64,000 nucleotides of DNA from the NCBI GenBank assembly GCA_963920575.1, contig OY986971.1, positions 6,698,779 through 6,762,778 on the forward strand. The letters are read 5' to 3'. The notes under the pieces are model-generated. The model did not search any database and was not told the DNA's origin. It worked only from the letters and a program-made list of their open reading frames with translations. This document shows, in pieces, positions 33,561 through 45,325 of the stretch (the stretch's first letter is position 1; every line of letters starts with the position of its first letter). Made by a program: the position numbers and the translations under genes. Origin of the DNA: Narthecium ossifragum (taxonomy: Eukaryota; Streptophyta; Magnoliopsida; Dioscoreales; Nartheciaceae).

Positions 33561-34763
33561 TCCCCTAAAATTTTTCTACGCGTAATTACTGTTATATCTA
33601 CTGTGACATCTTGATGTTTTGAGCGCTTTTTTGGCATGCGAATACGATTAACTTTTGCAGTTCATCAACCCGAGTAAAGTTAATGGTTGCATTAAAAACT
33701 AGATACCAAAAAGAAAAAAATCAAGACCAAAACTGATTTACAAAGAACAATTCATAAGAAATCAAATTATATGGTAGATTCTACTCTACGAAACAGATAT
33801 CAAAGATAACTCTAGAGGACATGACTCTCCTATCTTGTACTACCACCATAATGGAATGGATCAACCCAGCCCATGCCGCCTCGTATTTCCCATCGATCTT
33901 GAAAAGTATGAATATTCTGACTAAGCATGTCTCTTGACCTGCTAGGAAATAGTGGTGTGAAACATTAGAAACAATGTAGACACTCGCTGCCTCTAAAACA
34001 TGGCGTTAATATCAAATTACCTCTATTTTACTACACATACAATATTGACCCCTCAAAATACAAATGGTGCTATTAGCAGAAAAGTGCCGTTATTATTTGT
34101 ACATCAATACGCTTACCAATCAGCAATTCAACTAATCTAAAACCAAATGAAAAACGCAAAGTAGGTTCTCTTCTCCAAAATCGGTCAAGATTTCTCCCAA
34201 CTCAACGGCTATCTAAGGTTCTCTCAGATCAAGATGCCATTTTTTATCAAGTCATGTAACACAGTAAAGGAAAACATACACCTCCCAATCAAAATAGCCA
34301 GGTGCTAACTGGAAGGCGTATTTGGGACTTTTCTCATGGTGGGGATTATAACAGTGGGATTAACTTATAACCATGCTATGATGAGAAAACCATATCTCAT
34401 TGGATGGAAAGACACGTACAATATATACCATATGTTTTCAGAAGTATGATATTTTGGAAAATATACGAGCATGATATTGGAAAATTTGAAGTAATTGCAT
34501 ATGAAAACATCTCTAAAATTTATAGCTCTCTGCAAACAGCACCGGAAAATGGAAAGTAAAGGGTAACACGGTGCAAAGAAAGGCGAACCAAACACAATAA
34601 AAATGCATAGACACGGATACTACTAGCGCAGAAAGTCAAATTCTTCATGACAGTTTTTAGTTTCACCTCGATGCATGCACTAAATGATGAGGCTCCTCGT
34701 CTCTGTGAGTCAAGATGGAAAGCCAAGATTTTGTATAAGAAAGTATCGGAGAAAACCATCCAT
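33561..34763. other. Region downstream of the DUF707 gene, no gene seen
   Basis: AT-rich, with no recognisable exon or transposon end. It probably includes the 3' untranslated and flanking DNA of the minus-strand DUF707 gene. I looked for the missing conserved C-terminal DUF707 motif here on the minus strand and did not find it. Confidence 0.4.
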
Positions 34764-37700
34764 TTACTGCAGCACCTGCAAGACATCCTTCACATGGAAT
34801 TTTTTTGATGTCTGAAAACGCCCATTGGAAGTTTTCTGTGCCAAAGAAGAAAATGACAGAAGTTGGAAAATAATAAAATTGTTATATACCCATGAAACTC
34901 AAGAGACATACATAGAAAATATGCTTCCAGCAAAGAGAATATAACCTGAGCACAATACCAGATTTTCGAATTCATTCCCCATCCATGGATCGGATCATTC
35001 TGTCCATAGAAATGATCAATCACGCTTGTCAAAATCCACATACCAGATAAACTAATGATGTCTACCATTGTCCATGGTCCTCGTCCTAGGAGTTATTTTA
35101 ACACACAATAAAGCATAAACTTTTTACAAAAATCGATGGACTGGAGTCGTGAAAAGTTCACGCATCAGGCCACATGGTTATTTTGATCCTACTTGAAAGT
35201 TCATCAGCCACAAGTTGATAAGGACGCTTTTTCATACATATACATGAAACGACAGGTTTGGAGCTCATAGATTAACATATGAATTAAGGTTCATATCAAA
35301 TTGGCTCGGATGCTGCTATATTATAGTTACTTCTTAGTGCCCCGGTCCACTCTCCAAACATTCTATGCTATTTCATCCATCATGACACTTTAACTTGCTC
35401 AAATATATCAACTAACTTCCATGGTGTACAAGTCCTCACTTCCTCTATTTCCTTATCTCAAAGGAAAGCTACTCTTAATCCCCTTCCTTGCTCAATATAT
35501 AGCACTTCTCTCTTAAGAGCATCACAACTTACTGGAAAATGCCCCAACTATCAGTGGAATTCCCTATAAAATATCATCTATCTTCCCAATAACTTCAAGA
35601 GGCTACGTTCTCTCAGGCTTGTTGATTCTACGTAAAGGATTCCCAACAAGCCTGAGAGAACGTAGCCTCTTGAAGTTATTGGCACAACCACCTTTGCACG
35701 CTTGTCGACCGGCACCGTCGGTTGCCGGTCGATACCCGCTATTGCCGGTCGGCAACGGGGTAGTGCCAGTCAGTGCCGGTCGGCCAACTGAGTTATAAGA
35801 GGGAGAAGAGAGGTAACGGAGGGGGAAGCAGAGATAGGGGAAACCAGTGATGTGAAGAAGAAGAGGGGAAAGGGGAAAAGGGGAAAAAGAAAAACCAGAG
35901 AGGAGGAACTGAGGAAGGAGACTTACCTGGACCGCTGCAGCGCTGCCATCTCCGGCGATCTCCTCACCTCTCCACCGCGATCTCCTCCTCTCCAGCCTCC
36001 ACCACGATCTCCTCCTCACCTCTCCAGATCTTCCACGGCGCCTCCACCTCCACCAGGATCTTCCACGGCGCCTCCACCGCGGCGATCTCCTCCTCTCCAC
36101 GGCATCTCCTCTCCACCGAGGCATCGAGGTGTCCGGGACGGGCGTCGAGGGAGAAGGGGCGAGGCTGCGAAGAGCGCGGCGTCCGGGACGGGCGTCGAGG
36201 GAGAAGGGGCGAAGCCGCGAGGACCGCGGCGAGGGTTTCTGCCTTAAACCCATCACACGGCTGTTATAAAGGCCAGGTAGGTGAGTGACGAGTATATTAG
36301 TTTATTTGTTTTTTAATGATCATTGTTATAACAATGATCTGGTTAATTACTTCATTAGTTCATTTATTTATATTTTAATGATCTTTGTTAATTTAGTTAT
36401 ATTTTAATGATCATTGTAATAAGGCTAACAACTTAAGTTAGCCTATTAAGTTGGAGTATTAATAATTTAATATATTATATTATTTCAGTTAAATGGGTTC
36501 GAAACCACGTGAAGAGGATATTGGGTGGCAGTATGGGGATCCTCTTCCCGGAACAAGATTTGGATGGACATGTAAATTTTGTAGCATGATAGGCAAAGGA
36601 GGTGGTGTCAGCCGGCTGAAGGCGCATATAGCCGGTAATGACTCGAACATAGTACAATGTTCAAAAATGCCCCAAGAGGTCAGACAAAGCTTGAGAGCCG
36701 AACTTGATAGGGTAAAAGAGGCGAAAAAAGCTATGAAGAACATGAAGGCGAACATAGACAGACAAGCGGCTGAATACCCGGTTCGTGATCCGTCTGAGGA
36801 TGATCCACTGTTGTGCGCTGGCATCGAGGCATCCCTTCAAGAACAGTGGGAGGCGGAGGAGGTTCAGAGACACAGAGCACGTTTTGGACCTTCAGCATAT
36901 GAGACTGATTCTGAAGCCCATAGCGCCTCTGGCTCAGGTCGTTCACCTCCTCGGAAACAAAGCAAAGGTTTGTCGATCCTCGGTAGGTTTGGATCAATGA
37001 GGAGAGGTGGAGGGAACAAGAGATCAGTCGATATTAGGGACATGGATCCTAATGCATACCCGAGCCAGGACTCCAAGCAGCGACGAATCAATGATTGGAA
37101 GGGGGACAAGAGGGAAATCGACCGCAGCATAGCCCGGTGGTTTCATTTCTCACATTCCTCCTTTTTCTACAGCTAACACATTCTTTCGGTCTATGATAAG
37201 CACTATACAAAAGCATGGGCCTGGGATTAAGCCTCCCACACATAAAGAAATAGCCAGCAAGTATCTAGACGAGGAGGTCGCTAAAATGCGGGAATATATC
37301 AGTGGCTTTAAGAAACAATGGGACAGATATGGAGTTACACTTATGTGCGACAGCTGGACAGGACTGACGAGAATGTCCATAATCAATTTTCTCGTCTACT
37401 GCAATAGAAAGGTGGTGTTCCACAAGTCTATCAATGCCTCCGGTGAATTCCATGATGCAAACTATATTTGTCGTCTCATGGAGCAGGTTGTAAACGATAT
37501 AGGGGAAAGATATGTCATGTAGGTAGACTCAAAATCACATTTTTATCCAATGCTAAATTTCATTACGTAGGAGTTAGGAAATTAATAACGTTTGATTATA
37601 TGTATAATGTAGATTGTCACCGATAATGGCGCAAATTTCAAGAAAGTTGGAGACATGCTTATGGAGAGGAGGGGGCATTTATATTGGACCCCTTGCGCCG

Positions 37701-40700
37701 CACATTGTATTGATCTGATGCTGCACGATATAGGCCAGCTGAAGAAGATAAGGAAGACAGTGGCACAAGCCCAGCAAATCTCTCGATTCATATACAACCA
37801 TCTTGCTGTGCATGCCATGATGCAAAAATACACCGAGGGAGAGCTCATCCGGCCTGGTGCTACAAGATTTGGCACACATTTCATTGCATTGAAATCTATG
37901 CAGCAGAAGATGGCTGGACTAAAAACTATGTTTGCATCCGATTAGTGGAGTAACTTTGGTGGATATCCTAACTCCACGGATGGAAAGGAGACATACAAGA
38001 CAATATTGTCGAACAGATTTTGGGAGGCGGTGAATGAAACAGTCCGGGTCATAGAACCTCTTTACGCTGTTCTTCGCATGGCTGATGTTGAGAGGAAAGC
38101 TCAGATAGGCTACCTATATGGAAGGATTGAGCTTGCTCAATACGGAGAGCTGCTCCAACAGCTTGCGAGAATATCATCAAAATTATTGAGCGCCACTGGA
38201 AGGCACAAATGAGCCGCGATTTGCATCTCACGGGATATTATTTAAATCCAGCATACCAGTACCGTTACAATCTTGCTACCGAGGATCACCTTTTGCGAGC
38301 TTTGCGGAACAGTGTTATCAGGTTAGAGCAAGATGCAACGGCATGCAATTTGGCTATAAATGAGGTATTCTTTTTTGTACATTACAATTTCTCTTCAAGA
38401 ATTATCGAAATAATGCTTGAAGACTTACCGTTAAATATGCAAAAATGGATATCAGGAAATGATGTTCAAAGATGGGATTGGATCTTTCGGGGAGGCCTCG
38501 GCTGTAAATGAGAGATATTCTACTGATCCTGGTGAGTGGTGATTTTGTAACTTATGATTTAATATCGTACACAAATAACTCCAAAGTGAGGTTCTAATTA
38601 AATATATTGTATTACAGCTGAATGGTGGATCCAGTACGAAGAGTCAACACCAAATTTGAGGAGGATTGCAATTCGCATCCTATCACAGACTGTATCATCT
38701 AGTGGGTGCGAACGCAACTGGTCCACATTCGCACTGATTCATTCAAAAGTGCGAAACAGGCTGTCATACACTCGGTTGGAGAAGCTAGTATATGTACATT
38801 ACAATATGAGACTCCGACTGAGGTACATCACCAAGGACACAGCGAAAGACATGGGGGATCCTGATGTGATCGACACTGACGTCTTCAGGGAAGAAGATGA
38901 TCCTATAGTTGATTGGGTGCGAGCTACAGAAAACATGGGTGATCCCGTCTTAGACGAGCCAGGCGATCCACCTCGACCAAATAGGTACATCATCGAGGAG
39001 GCGGGGTTGCAGAACATGGATGTTGATGCTTGGACAACACGGAATGTCAGATCTCCATCAGAGCAACAAGGGGCTCCTAATTAGGGATGGTAATTTACCC
39101 CGCCCCGACGGGGTCCCGTCCCGCCCCGTCCCTAATGGGGCGGGGTCGGGGGGCCCTAAACGGGGTCGGAATCGAGGTTGGGGGAAGTGAGCAAAACCCC
39201 GATCGGGGTCGGGGCGAGGGCGGGGTCGGGGTAGGACACCCCGCCCCGCCCCGCCCCGATTGGATATTTATAATAATTAATATAGTGATATATTACCCCA
39301 CTATAATTCATTTTTCTAAAAAGTATTAACTTAATCATGTATTGACAATATTTTTGAGTTATTATTGATACAATTTATGTTTGTATCATTTTATAGAGAA
39401 AAGTTTTGTTTAGATTGTTTTTTAAAATGATAAATCTTTAGTGTATTATTAGATATAATATATTCAATGTGTCAAAAAAAATTTGAGCGGGGCGGGGCGG
39501 GGTTGGGGTCGGTGTGTAGTAACTATCAGGGCGGGGCGGGGTTTTAGGTTGGGTTGCGGGGTCGGGGGAAGGGGGAAGGGGGACCCCGCCCCACCCCGCC
39601 CCGTTGCCATCCCTACTCCTATCCTTCTAGGGTTCCTGCATCTTCTGCTCGAGGAGGGACTCAAGGTGATACTGACTCTGATGCAGAGTTTGATCGTCTT
39701 ATGCATGAGGGGCACGTGTAGGCGGAAAATCCCAGCAAAGCCAGTCATCCAGACAAGACATAGGTGCACAGGATACCAATGACAGGGAGGTCACCACTTC
39801 AGCCAGCACGCATCAGTCGAAGGACGACGACAGCACCGATAGTGATGGTGGAGATGACACGTGCATCCCTGCTACACAATCTCAGAGAAGGGACGGTGGC
39901 TTGATTTTCACAGAGGAGCAAGGATTCACACACGCTACACAAGACGAACACCATGGAGCGAGAGATTCGCGCTTGGTGTACGGGAGGCGTAAAGGCGGCC
40001 AACAGCGAGATGCTCAGTATGATTACTCCGACATGAGACAGAGTCTCACTGATGCCAGTTCATCATCCACTCTTTCATCCTATCAGCACCCCTTCCGCTT
40101 TGAGGAAAGATCCGGTTCTGATTGCTATTCTTCATCACATATCTTTGGAGATTACCAGTACCCAGTGTCAATTCCTGCGCGTCATAGTGTCGATCCCCAG
40201 GGCTATGGTTTTTATGGCTATCCTCACTATGGTTCATCTGATTCTCAGAGCAAGCAGCCATACTTTTCTAAGCAGTCAGAACCTCACCGATATAGTAGCT
40301 ATGGAGAGTTTTCATCAAATCCTCCTCCGCGTGTAGATTTCGGGTACAACATGCTCGAGGAGGTAACTTTTGAGGATCAGCCTATCCGTTTCATGGACCT
40401 CATCAGAGAGTTTGATGAGCAGCATTCATCACATTCCACATTCCCACAGTTTTTATCGTTTATGCAATCTATTAGGGAGGTCACACTCCATCGACCTTTA
40501 AACCTGGAGGATCAATATAGTTGGTGGAGAGCATGATTATATACAAGTCATAGTGTGTTGATGTATGTTGCAATGATGTAATGAATGACATAATAAATAG
40601 TTCATTATCAACTTCTATATCTATTATTTATCATTTTGAGTGCCAAAAGATTCCGAAAGATCTCTAAATCAATATAGAACATCAAATATATGATCAAAAT

Positions 40701-43700
40701 TTTGTGCCAAACCATATATGTGGCGTGCCAAACATTTAAAGGCCCGTGCCGGACCGTGCCACCGTGCTTGCCGCCGGCACGGTAATCCTTGCTACGTACT
40801 ATATCTGTTTTCTTCGCAGGACTCTAATTCCAACGTTATCTCCCTTGTGCAACACTTTGAGCATCTTCTGGCAATCTTCATCAACTATTCCTTCAGCATT
40901 CTAATTTTTGTCATTCTTCCCAACTACTTTATTCAGGTACCTTTAGTTGCTCATCCTGTCAACTCTCTTCCTCAAAACTCTCCTGCTTCACTAGAAAATG
41001 GCCACCTTCAAGACCTGATGTCCCATTTTCAAGATATACTTGACACTCTCTCTCCACAGATCTACCTTGTAAGTGGTAACTGCTGCCGTGTACTTGATAA
41101 CTCAGAATGCATGTCAAAACTGTACAGTCCAAGCATAGTATCCTACTTAGCAACAAAAACTGTCAAATCCACTCACTTTCCTAAACAGTTATACAAGATG
41201 TGAAAATGAAAAGATTTATATGCATTAAAAAAAAAATCCTCCTCCAGACATAAGCTTCCAGCTTTTAACACTCTTAAGGGCCAGGTGGAAAAGGGCAAAA
41301 ACATAGCTAGAGCACATTTAGATAATGCAAGCGCTGAGAAGCGTCAACATTTGCACAATACCTGAATAAGAGGCCAAGCACAGCGCCAAGCGGATCTTGA
41401 AAATACCGGTGGCTTCCCCTCCACCCATCTACCAATATAAAACATAAATATAAGAACAACAAAAGATAGGCAAAATCCTCAAGAGAACCTCATTTTTTCC
41501 TTCCTTTTATACTAAAATGAACTAGTGCTACTAAAGTTAAGTTCTCAACAGCACGATTTAAAAAGAGTGGATGGTAAAGCATAAAATGCAAGGAATAACA
41601 ATCAAAAATCAAGATAACATCAGAGAAAGAGAGAAAAGCACACCGAGAGCATGGGTGCCCCTTGCTATCACCTGCACACTTTCCGATATCCCAAGCATTA
41701 TTCACCCTCCTGCAAAGAAATAGCATGTCAATACCTAAATAGTTAATCACAGCTTAATATGCCGACTTGCATACCGAATAATATGCAGATAATGTGCAAT
41801 GTTTTTATTTCTCGCCGTTCTACTATGATGAGTATCAGAGAGTTTGGGATCCAATGCCAGCTGGATTATCTCTAAATGCTCAGTTTTCATAGTTTTTACA
41901 CACCTAAAGCAAAAACTTTTGTATGAACCAAACTGCTTTAAAAGGTAAAAATACAATTGCTATGAATGGTAATGATCCTTGTCATCAGAAGACAACAAGG
42001 ATAAGCAGTTCAGATACCTCATACATGCTCAGAATTCTATATAACTCCATGCAGATGTATCTTATTAATCAGAAGAATAAAATATTAAAAGGATTATTCC
42101 TATCTTCCTAGAGCACTTTCCTGCATGAGGGACTATGAATATTATACTAATTTAAAGTAAATCATATTACCTTCCAGGATGAAAATCTTCCACTCCCAGG
42201 TCTTCATCCCATATAAATATATAATCGTAAGAGGAGACAACATCTGGTTGTAGAAAACGTTTTGCAAACCACCTGGCCATAGATGAGGCATCACTTTCTA
42301 CAAAAGGTCTCATAGCTCAAAATTAATCTATTGCTTTCTTATCTCTAAACACCATATAACAATACCTTAAAATAAGAATTAGACTGCAAAGTAAGTGTTG
42401 CTAGAGCTTACCATTTCGTTTGGTTATAAGCGACAACATGGATAGCATTATTGCTCCACCGAAGATTATGCCAACCATCAACATTGCCATCGTAGTGAAA
42501 CAACATGACAGTAAAATTTTCTGGAATGAACTGAAAATGCAAGAGTAAGTTCAAGAAGTCCCAAATACCACGTATACAGCATATATGAGTTGGTAGAGAT
42601 GATACCTTCTTGACAATGGCATTCACTTTCTTCTTCTGCTTTATACAAACAGCCATTGCAAGAAGATTCCTGCTATTCTGATTATTCTTCTGCAACAGTT
42701 TCAGCATCAGGATTAGCATATCACTGCCACAACAAGACTCTTCCAAGGAAGCAGAAGGCTATATTGTGAGAATAGTATGATTTACATTATTGCGCACAAG
42801 AAACTAGTGTCATTTACATTGCCCAAAAACCATAAAGCTAGTCCTAGAATCTGATAGCTTTTTGTAGGATTTGGATCATGGATGGATCCAAACCAGGCGC
42901 CTATTGGTGGCTCGACCGGTTAAGTGACCTAATTAGTAGGGTTACTAATTCTATTTGGATTAGGCAAATAGAGTCCTAAGTGGATTAGGACTCTTGGGCC
43001 AGTCTTCTATAAATACGAGGAGACCTTCAGGATTTCTGGATGATGAAATCAGTGTGAGATGTCTACGATGAATCCTTCCTCTCCTTCTCCATCATCTCTC
43101 CTATGTGAGCGCTGTCAGTGCTAGAGGTAGGGTTCATGTGCTGTGAACGAGAAGGGATTTTCTCGTAACATCATCCTACCGCAAGCTTCGGCGAGGAGAA
43201 AACTACGGAAGATGAACACGGGATAGAAGCCTTGCCAGATCCGGGATCCAAATCTTGAATAAGGTACGCTCCAAATCGCTTCCGCTAATGCGCGGAATCT
43301 AACACCTTTATATAGCGCACACAAAAAAAAATAAAAAAATTACCTCCATAATCCAAATACTCAAAAGTGTCATAAAGATCAAGTATAAAAGAGTCCGAAC
43401 TAAGCATCGACATCACCAGAACAAAAATTCTATTAATTGCACCATCATGAATATTTGTTGCTTCTGGAGGGAGGGTGGAGGAAGAGGAGGGCTTTGGCTT
43501 TGGAGGGATGGATAGGATGATGATAAATTTTAAAGAAAATGGAAGTGCTGAAATAAAGTCAAACTAGGCTCATTATGTAAAGTAAGCTTTGGCAAGTGAA
43601 GGATGACCAGATTCACATAGCTAACCACATATACCAGACACAGATCATACTAGCATAGAAGTGTAGAAACTACTGATATGTGAGACCCAGATGATTAGGG

Positions 43701-44387
43701 AAGGATGAAATGAGATATCCCAAGCACAAGGTAACATAACAAAATGCTTCTAAAAACAATCTTTTCACTAAGCACAAGAACATGCATCATTAGAGCAGGA
43801 TAACAACCTCCGGAATTGAGCTCTTTGTGGACGACAAGGGCTTTAATTCCATGTCCGATGATGAATGCATGATACCATGAGGCAAATAGCCCATCCTGAT
43901 AGGCGTTGTTGTATCAGCATCCTGATTCAAGTACATCCTTCGTTCAATAAAATGTGCTCCATTAGAGCTGAATGAATCACAATGCAACATCACACTATGT
44001 AAGCAGATAAGAAAACATGAGAGCCATTGCAAGCACATAGAGTTGGTTAATTAGGCTCGCAGCTACCATCTTATGTTATTTACCAATTGAGGCAATGGAT
44101 GCTAAAGAAAAAGCCTACCATCCAATTTAGTCAGTATAAATTCACAATCAGATGAAAATTTCAATACCATCACTGAATCAAATGAATGAGATCTTGCCTC
44201 CAGCTGCAATTTTCACAAACATAATTAGCTTAGAAATGCATGACAGCATTCTGAAAAATATTTTAAGAAGTTGATAGAAATGCACCTCCGTCTCTTCATG
44301 CTGAAGGTTCATCGTCTTATATACAATGAAGAACATAATCACAAACAAGCTAACATACATAGCTGCTGTATCATCTTTGCACAGCAT
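34764..44387 (-). CDS. DUF707 family protein, intron-swollen, probably degenerate C-terminus
   Basis: Exons read on the minus strand, right to left: 44387-44286, 44203-44168, 43967-43808, 42758-42606, 42530-42412, 42272-42171, 41903-41775, 41709-41644, 41428-41362, 34999-34946, 34835-34764. Most junctions have AG/GT sites and compatible phases. The N-terminus has a membrane segment (MYVSLFVIMFFIVYKTM), as in type II proteins of this plant family. The conserved core follows: GYLPHGIMHSSSDMELKPL, NLLAMAVCIKQKKKVNAIVK, FTVMLFHYDGNVDGW, NQTKWWFAKRF, YDYIFIWDEDLGVEDF, CAGDSKGHPCSR, PPVFSRSAWRCAW and IHGWGMNSKIWYCAQ. The molecular function of DUF707 proteins is not established. Oddities: the phase does not fit between exons 2 and 3. 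The last exon gives a short unrelated tail (KTSNGRFQTSKKFH) in place of the usual GDRxKxxGVVDxxYIVH. Introns contain a hAT, a probable solo LTR and, in the 5' leader intron, an LTR element. Confidence 0.82.
35586..35682. repeat. Perfect 39-bp inverted repeat at the hAT left end
   Basis: Left arm 35586-35624 and right arm 35644-35682 are exact reverse complements, with a 19-base loop. The left arm is flanking (intron) DNA. The loop contains the TSD-like CTACGTA and the first bases of the hAT, AAGGATTCC. The right arm lies inside the element, so flank DNA has been copied in inverted form next to the transposon terminus. Confidence 0.95.
36493..40536 (+). pseudogene. hAT transposase (BED finger, DUF659, hAT dimerisation), broken
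   Basis: The N-terminal BED-type zinc finger (WTCKFCSMIGKGGGVSRLKAHI) lies at about residues 26-48. The DUF659 part follows from 37193 (LMCDSWTGLTRMSIINFLVY), then the catalytic-core region (IVTDNGANFKKVGDM, CAAHCIDLMLHDIG). The C-terminal hAT dimerisation domain is at 38636-38830 (SGCERNWSTFALIHSKVRNR). A Ser/Tyr-rich tail continues at 39616-40536. Damage seen: a frameshift near 37150, a TAG at an exon end near 37522, a TAG at 37943-37945, a frameshift near 38160, a stop brought in by the nested MITE (TAATTAG at 39080), and a further shift near 39718. The live enzyme binds element ends in the nucleus and catalyses cut-and-paste movement. This copy cannot. Confidence 0.9.
39082..39615. mobile_element. 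hAT-type MITE nested in the transposase gene
   Basis: Ends are TAGGGATGGTAA on the left and, reading inward from the right, TAGGGATGGCAACGG. Flanks are CTCCTAAT (39074-39081) and CTCCTATC (39616-39623), a partly matching 8-bp TSD. The interior is G/C-rich near both ends (CGGGGCGGGGC tracts) and AT-rich in the centre, with no gene. Its termini resemble those of the hAT at 50407-52410. Confidence 0.82.
42863..43304 (+). mobile_element. Probable solo LTR in a DUF707 intron
   Basis: A 442-bp unit begins TGTAGGATTTGGATC and ends GCGGAATCTAACA, with a TATA box (CTATAAATACGAGG near 43010) and the TTCCGCTNNTGCGCGGAA palindrome near the end that many copia LTRs carry. Flanks GCTTT/CCTTT match in 4 of 5 bases. 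No primer site or internal region is present. Confidence 0.6.
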
Positions 44388-45325
44388 CTCCTGCATTTGG
44401 TACCCAATACAAACAATAACTAAATCTTGCATACGCTACATGGTTGCCATGCAACTCAAGAATATCATATACAGCCCAAAAACTTTGTGCAGAGCGCGTG
44501 CCTTTTCTCTTGAGATACTTCTCAGTGATAACTCCCGGAAAATTGGTACTCAGAGTAGAAGCAAGCCTGAACCATTTCCAATCTACACCACACCTAACAG
44601 GATATATTGTGATATCAGATAGAAAACAGCAGTAAAACAATATGAACACCAGCAAGAGCACTAATAAAACCATATATCTACTTTTGTCCAAGACCTTTGT
44701 ACAAAGTCGTATCCCTATCACAGAACGGATTCCATAGTATTGAGATGAAAAAGCAAAAACCACTAAAATGACATTCTCGAAGAAGAGAGCTTGATACCAT
44801 TAATTCTCATTCTGTGCACAAAGAAGATGCCCAAGAGACTACCAAAAATACTATTTCATTTGATATTCCTGCGAATGGAAAACTGACGACATGTCTGGAA
44901 TCAACAAAGCTTGACCAAATCTCCCATGATTTCAGAATGTTTCGACGACGTGATCCCAATAAACGCTACCATCGTGAAAGAATCTATAAGATCTCCAATG
45001 CGCTTTTTTTCGGGGAAAATGATTTGCGTACATGGCCAGGCCACGTCATGTACGCCGCATATCCACTCAATCAGTAGACGTCTACCGATTGTCTACCTAT
45101 TAGATTATTCATACATTCAATCGATACATGTTTACTAATTGAATCACCTAATCCATCGGTAGTGTTCATATACAATGTACATGCTTTTGCGCTAAGGCCG
45201 AGGTGCTGCAACTTTTGAGGAATATTAAAAACAATCAAGAATTGGACCAAAATAATATGCAGGGAATTGCAAAGAAAACTATAGATGAAGAGTTCCAAGA
45301 AGATAAGAATAATAATAATGCTACG

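Larger units (their letters stand above)
35635..40790 (+). mobile_element. hAT transposon, 5.2 kb, in a DUF707 intron
   Basis: Ends are AAGGATTCC on the left and, reading inward from the right, AAGGATTACCGTGCC. Flanks are TCTACGTA (35627-35634) and GCTACGTA (40791-40798), an 8-bp TSD with one mismatch, as for hAT elements. Subterminal regions carry repeated CCGGCAC / GCCGGTCGG words on both sides. A decayed hAT transposase gene (36493-40536) lies inside, and a smaller hAT-type MITE is nested at 39082-39615. The left terminus is disturbed by the 39-bp inverted flank copy. Confidence 0.85.

Noticed and set aside
35603..36256. Arg/Ser-rich minus-strand frame of 217 codons and Pro-rich plus-strand frame of 131 codons
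   Set aside because: Both cross the hAT terminus and its GC-rich subterminal region, with direct sequence repeats (a 37-bp GTCCGGGACGGGCGTCGAGG segment twice near 36130 and 36180); no domain.
44371..44763. Minus-strand frame of 130 codons just upstream of the DUF707 start
   Set aside because: It contains plausible-looking stretches, but it is out of frame with the DUF707 start exon, I recognise no domain, and it is probably leader intron sequence.
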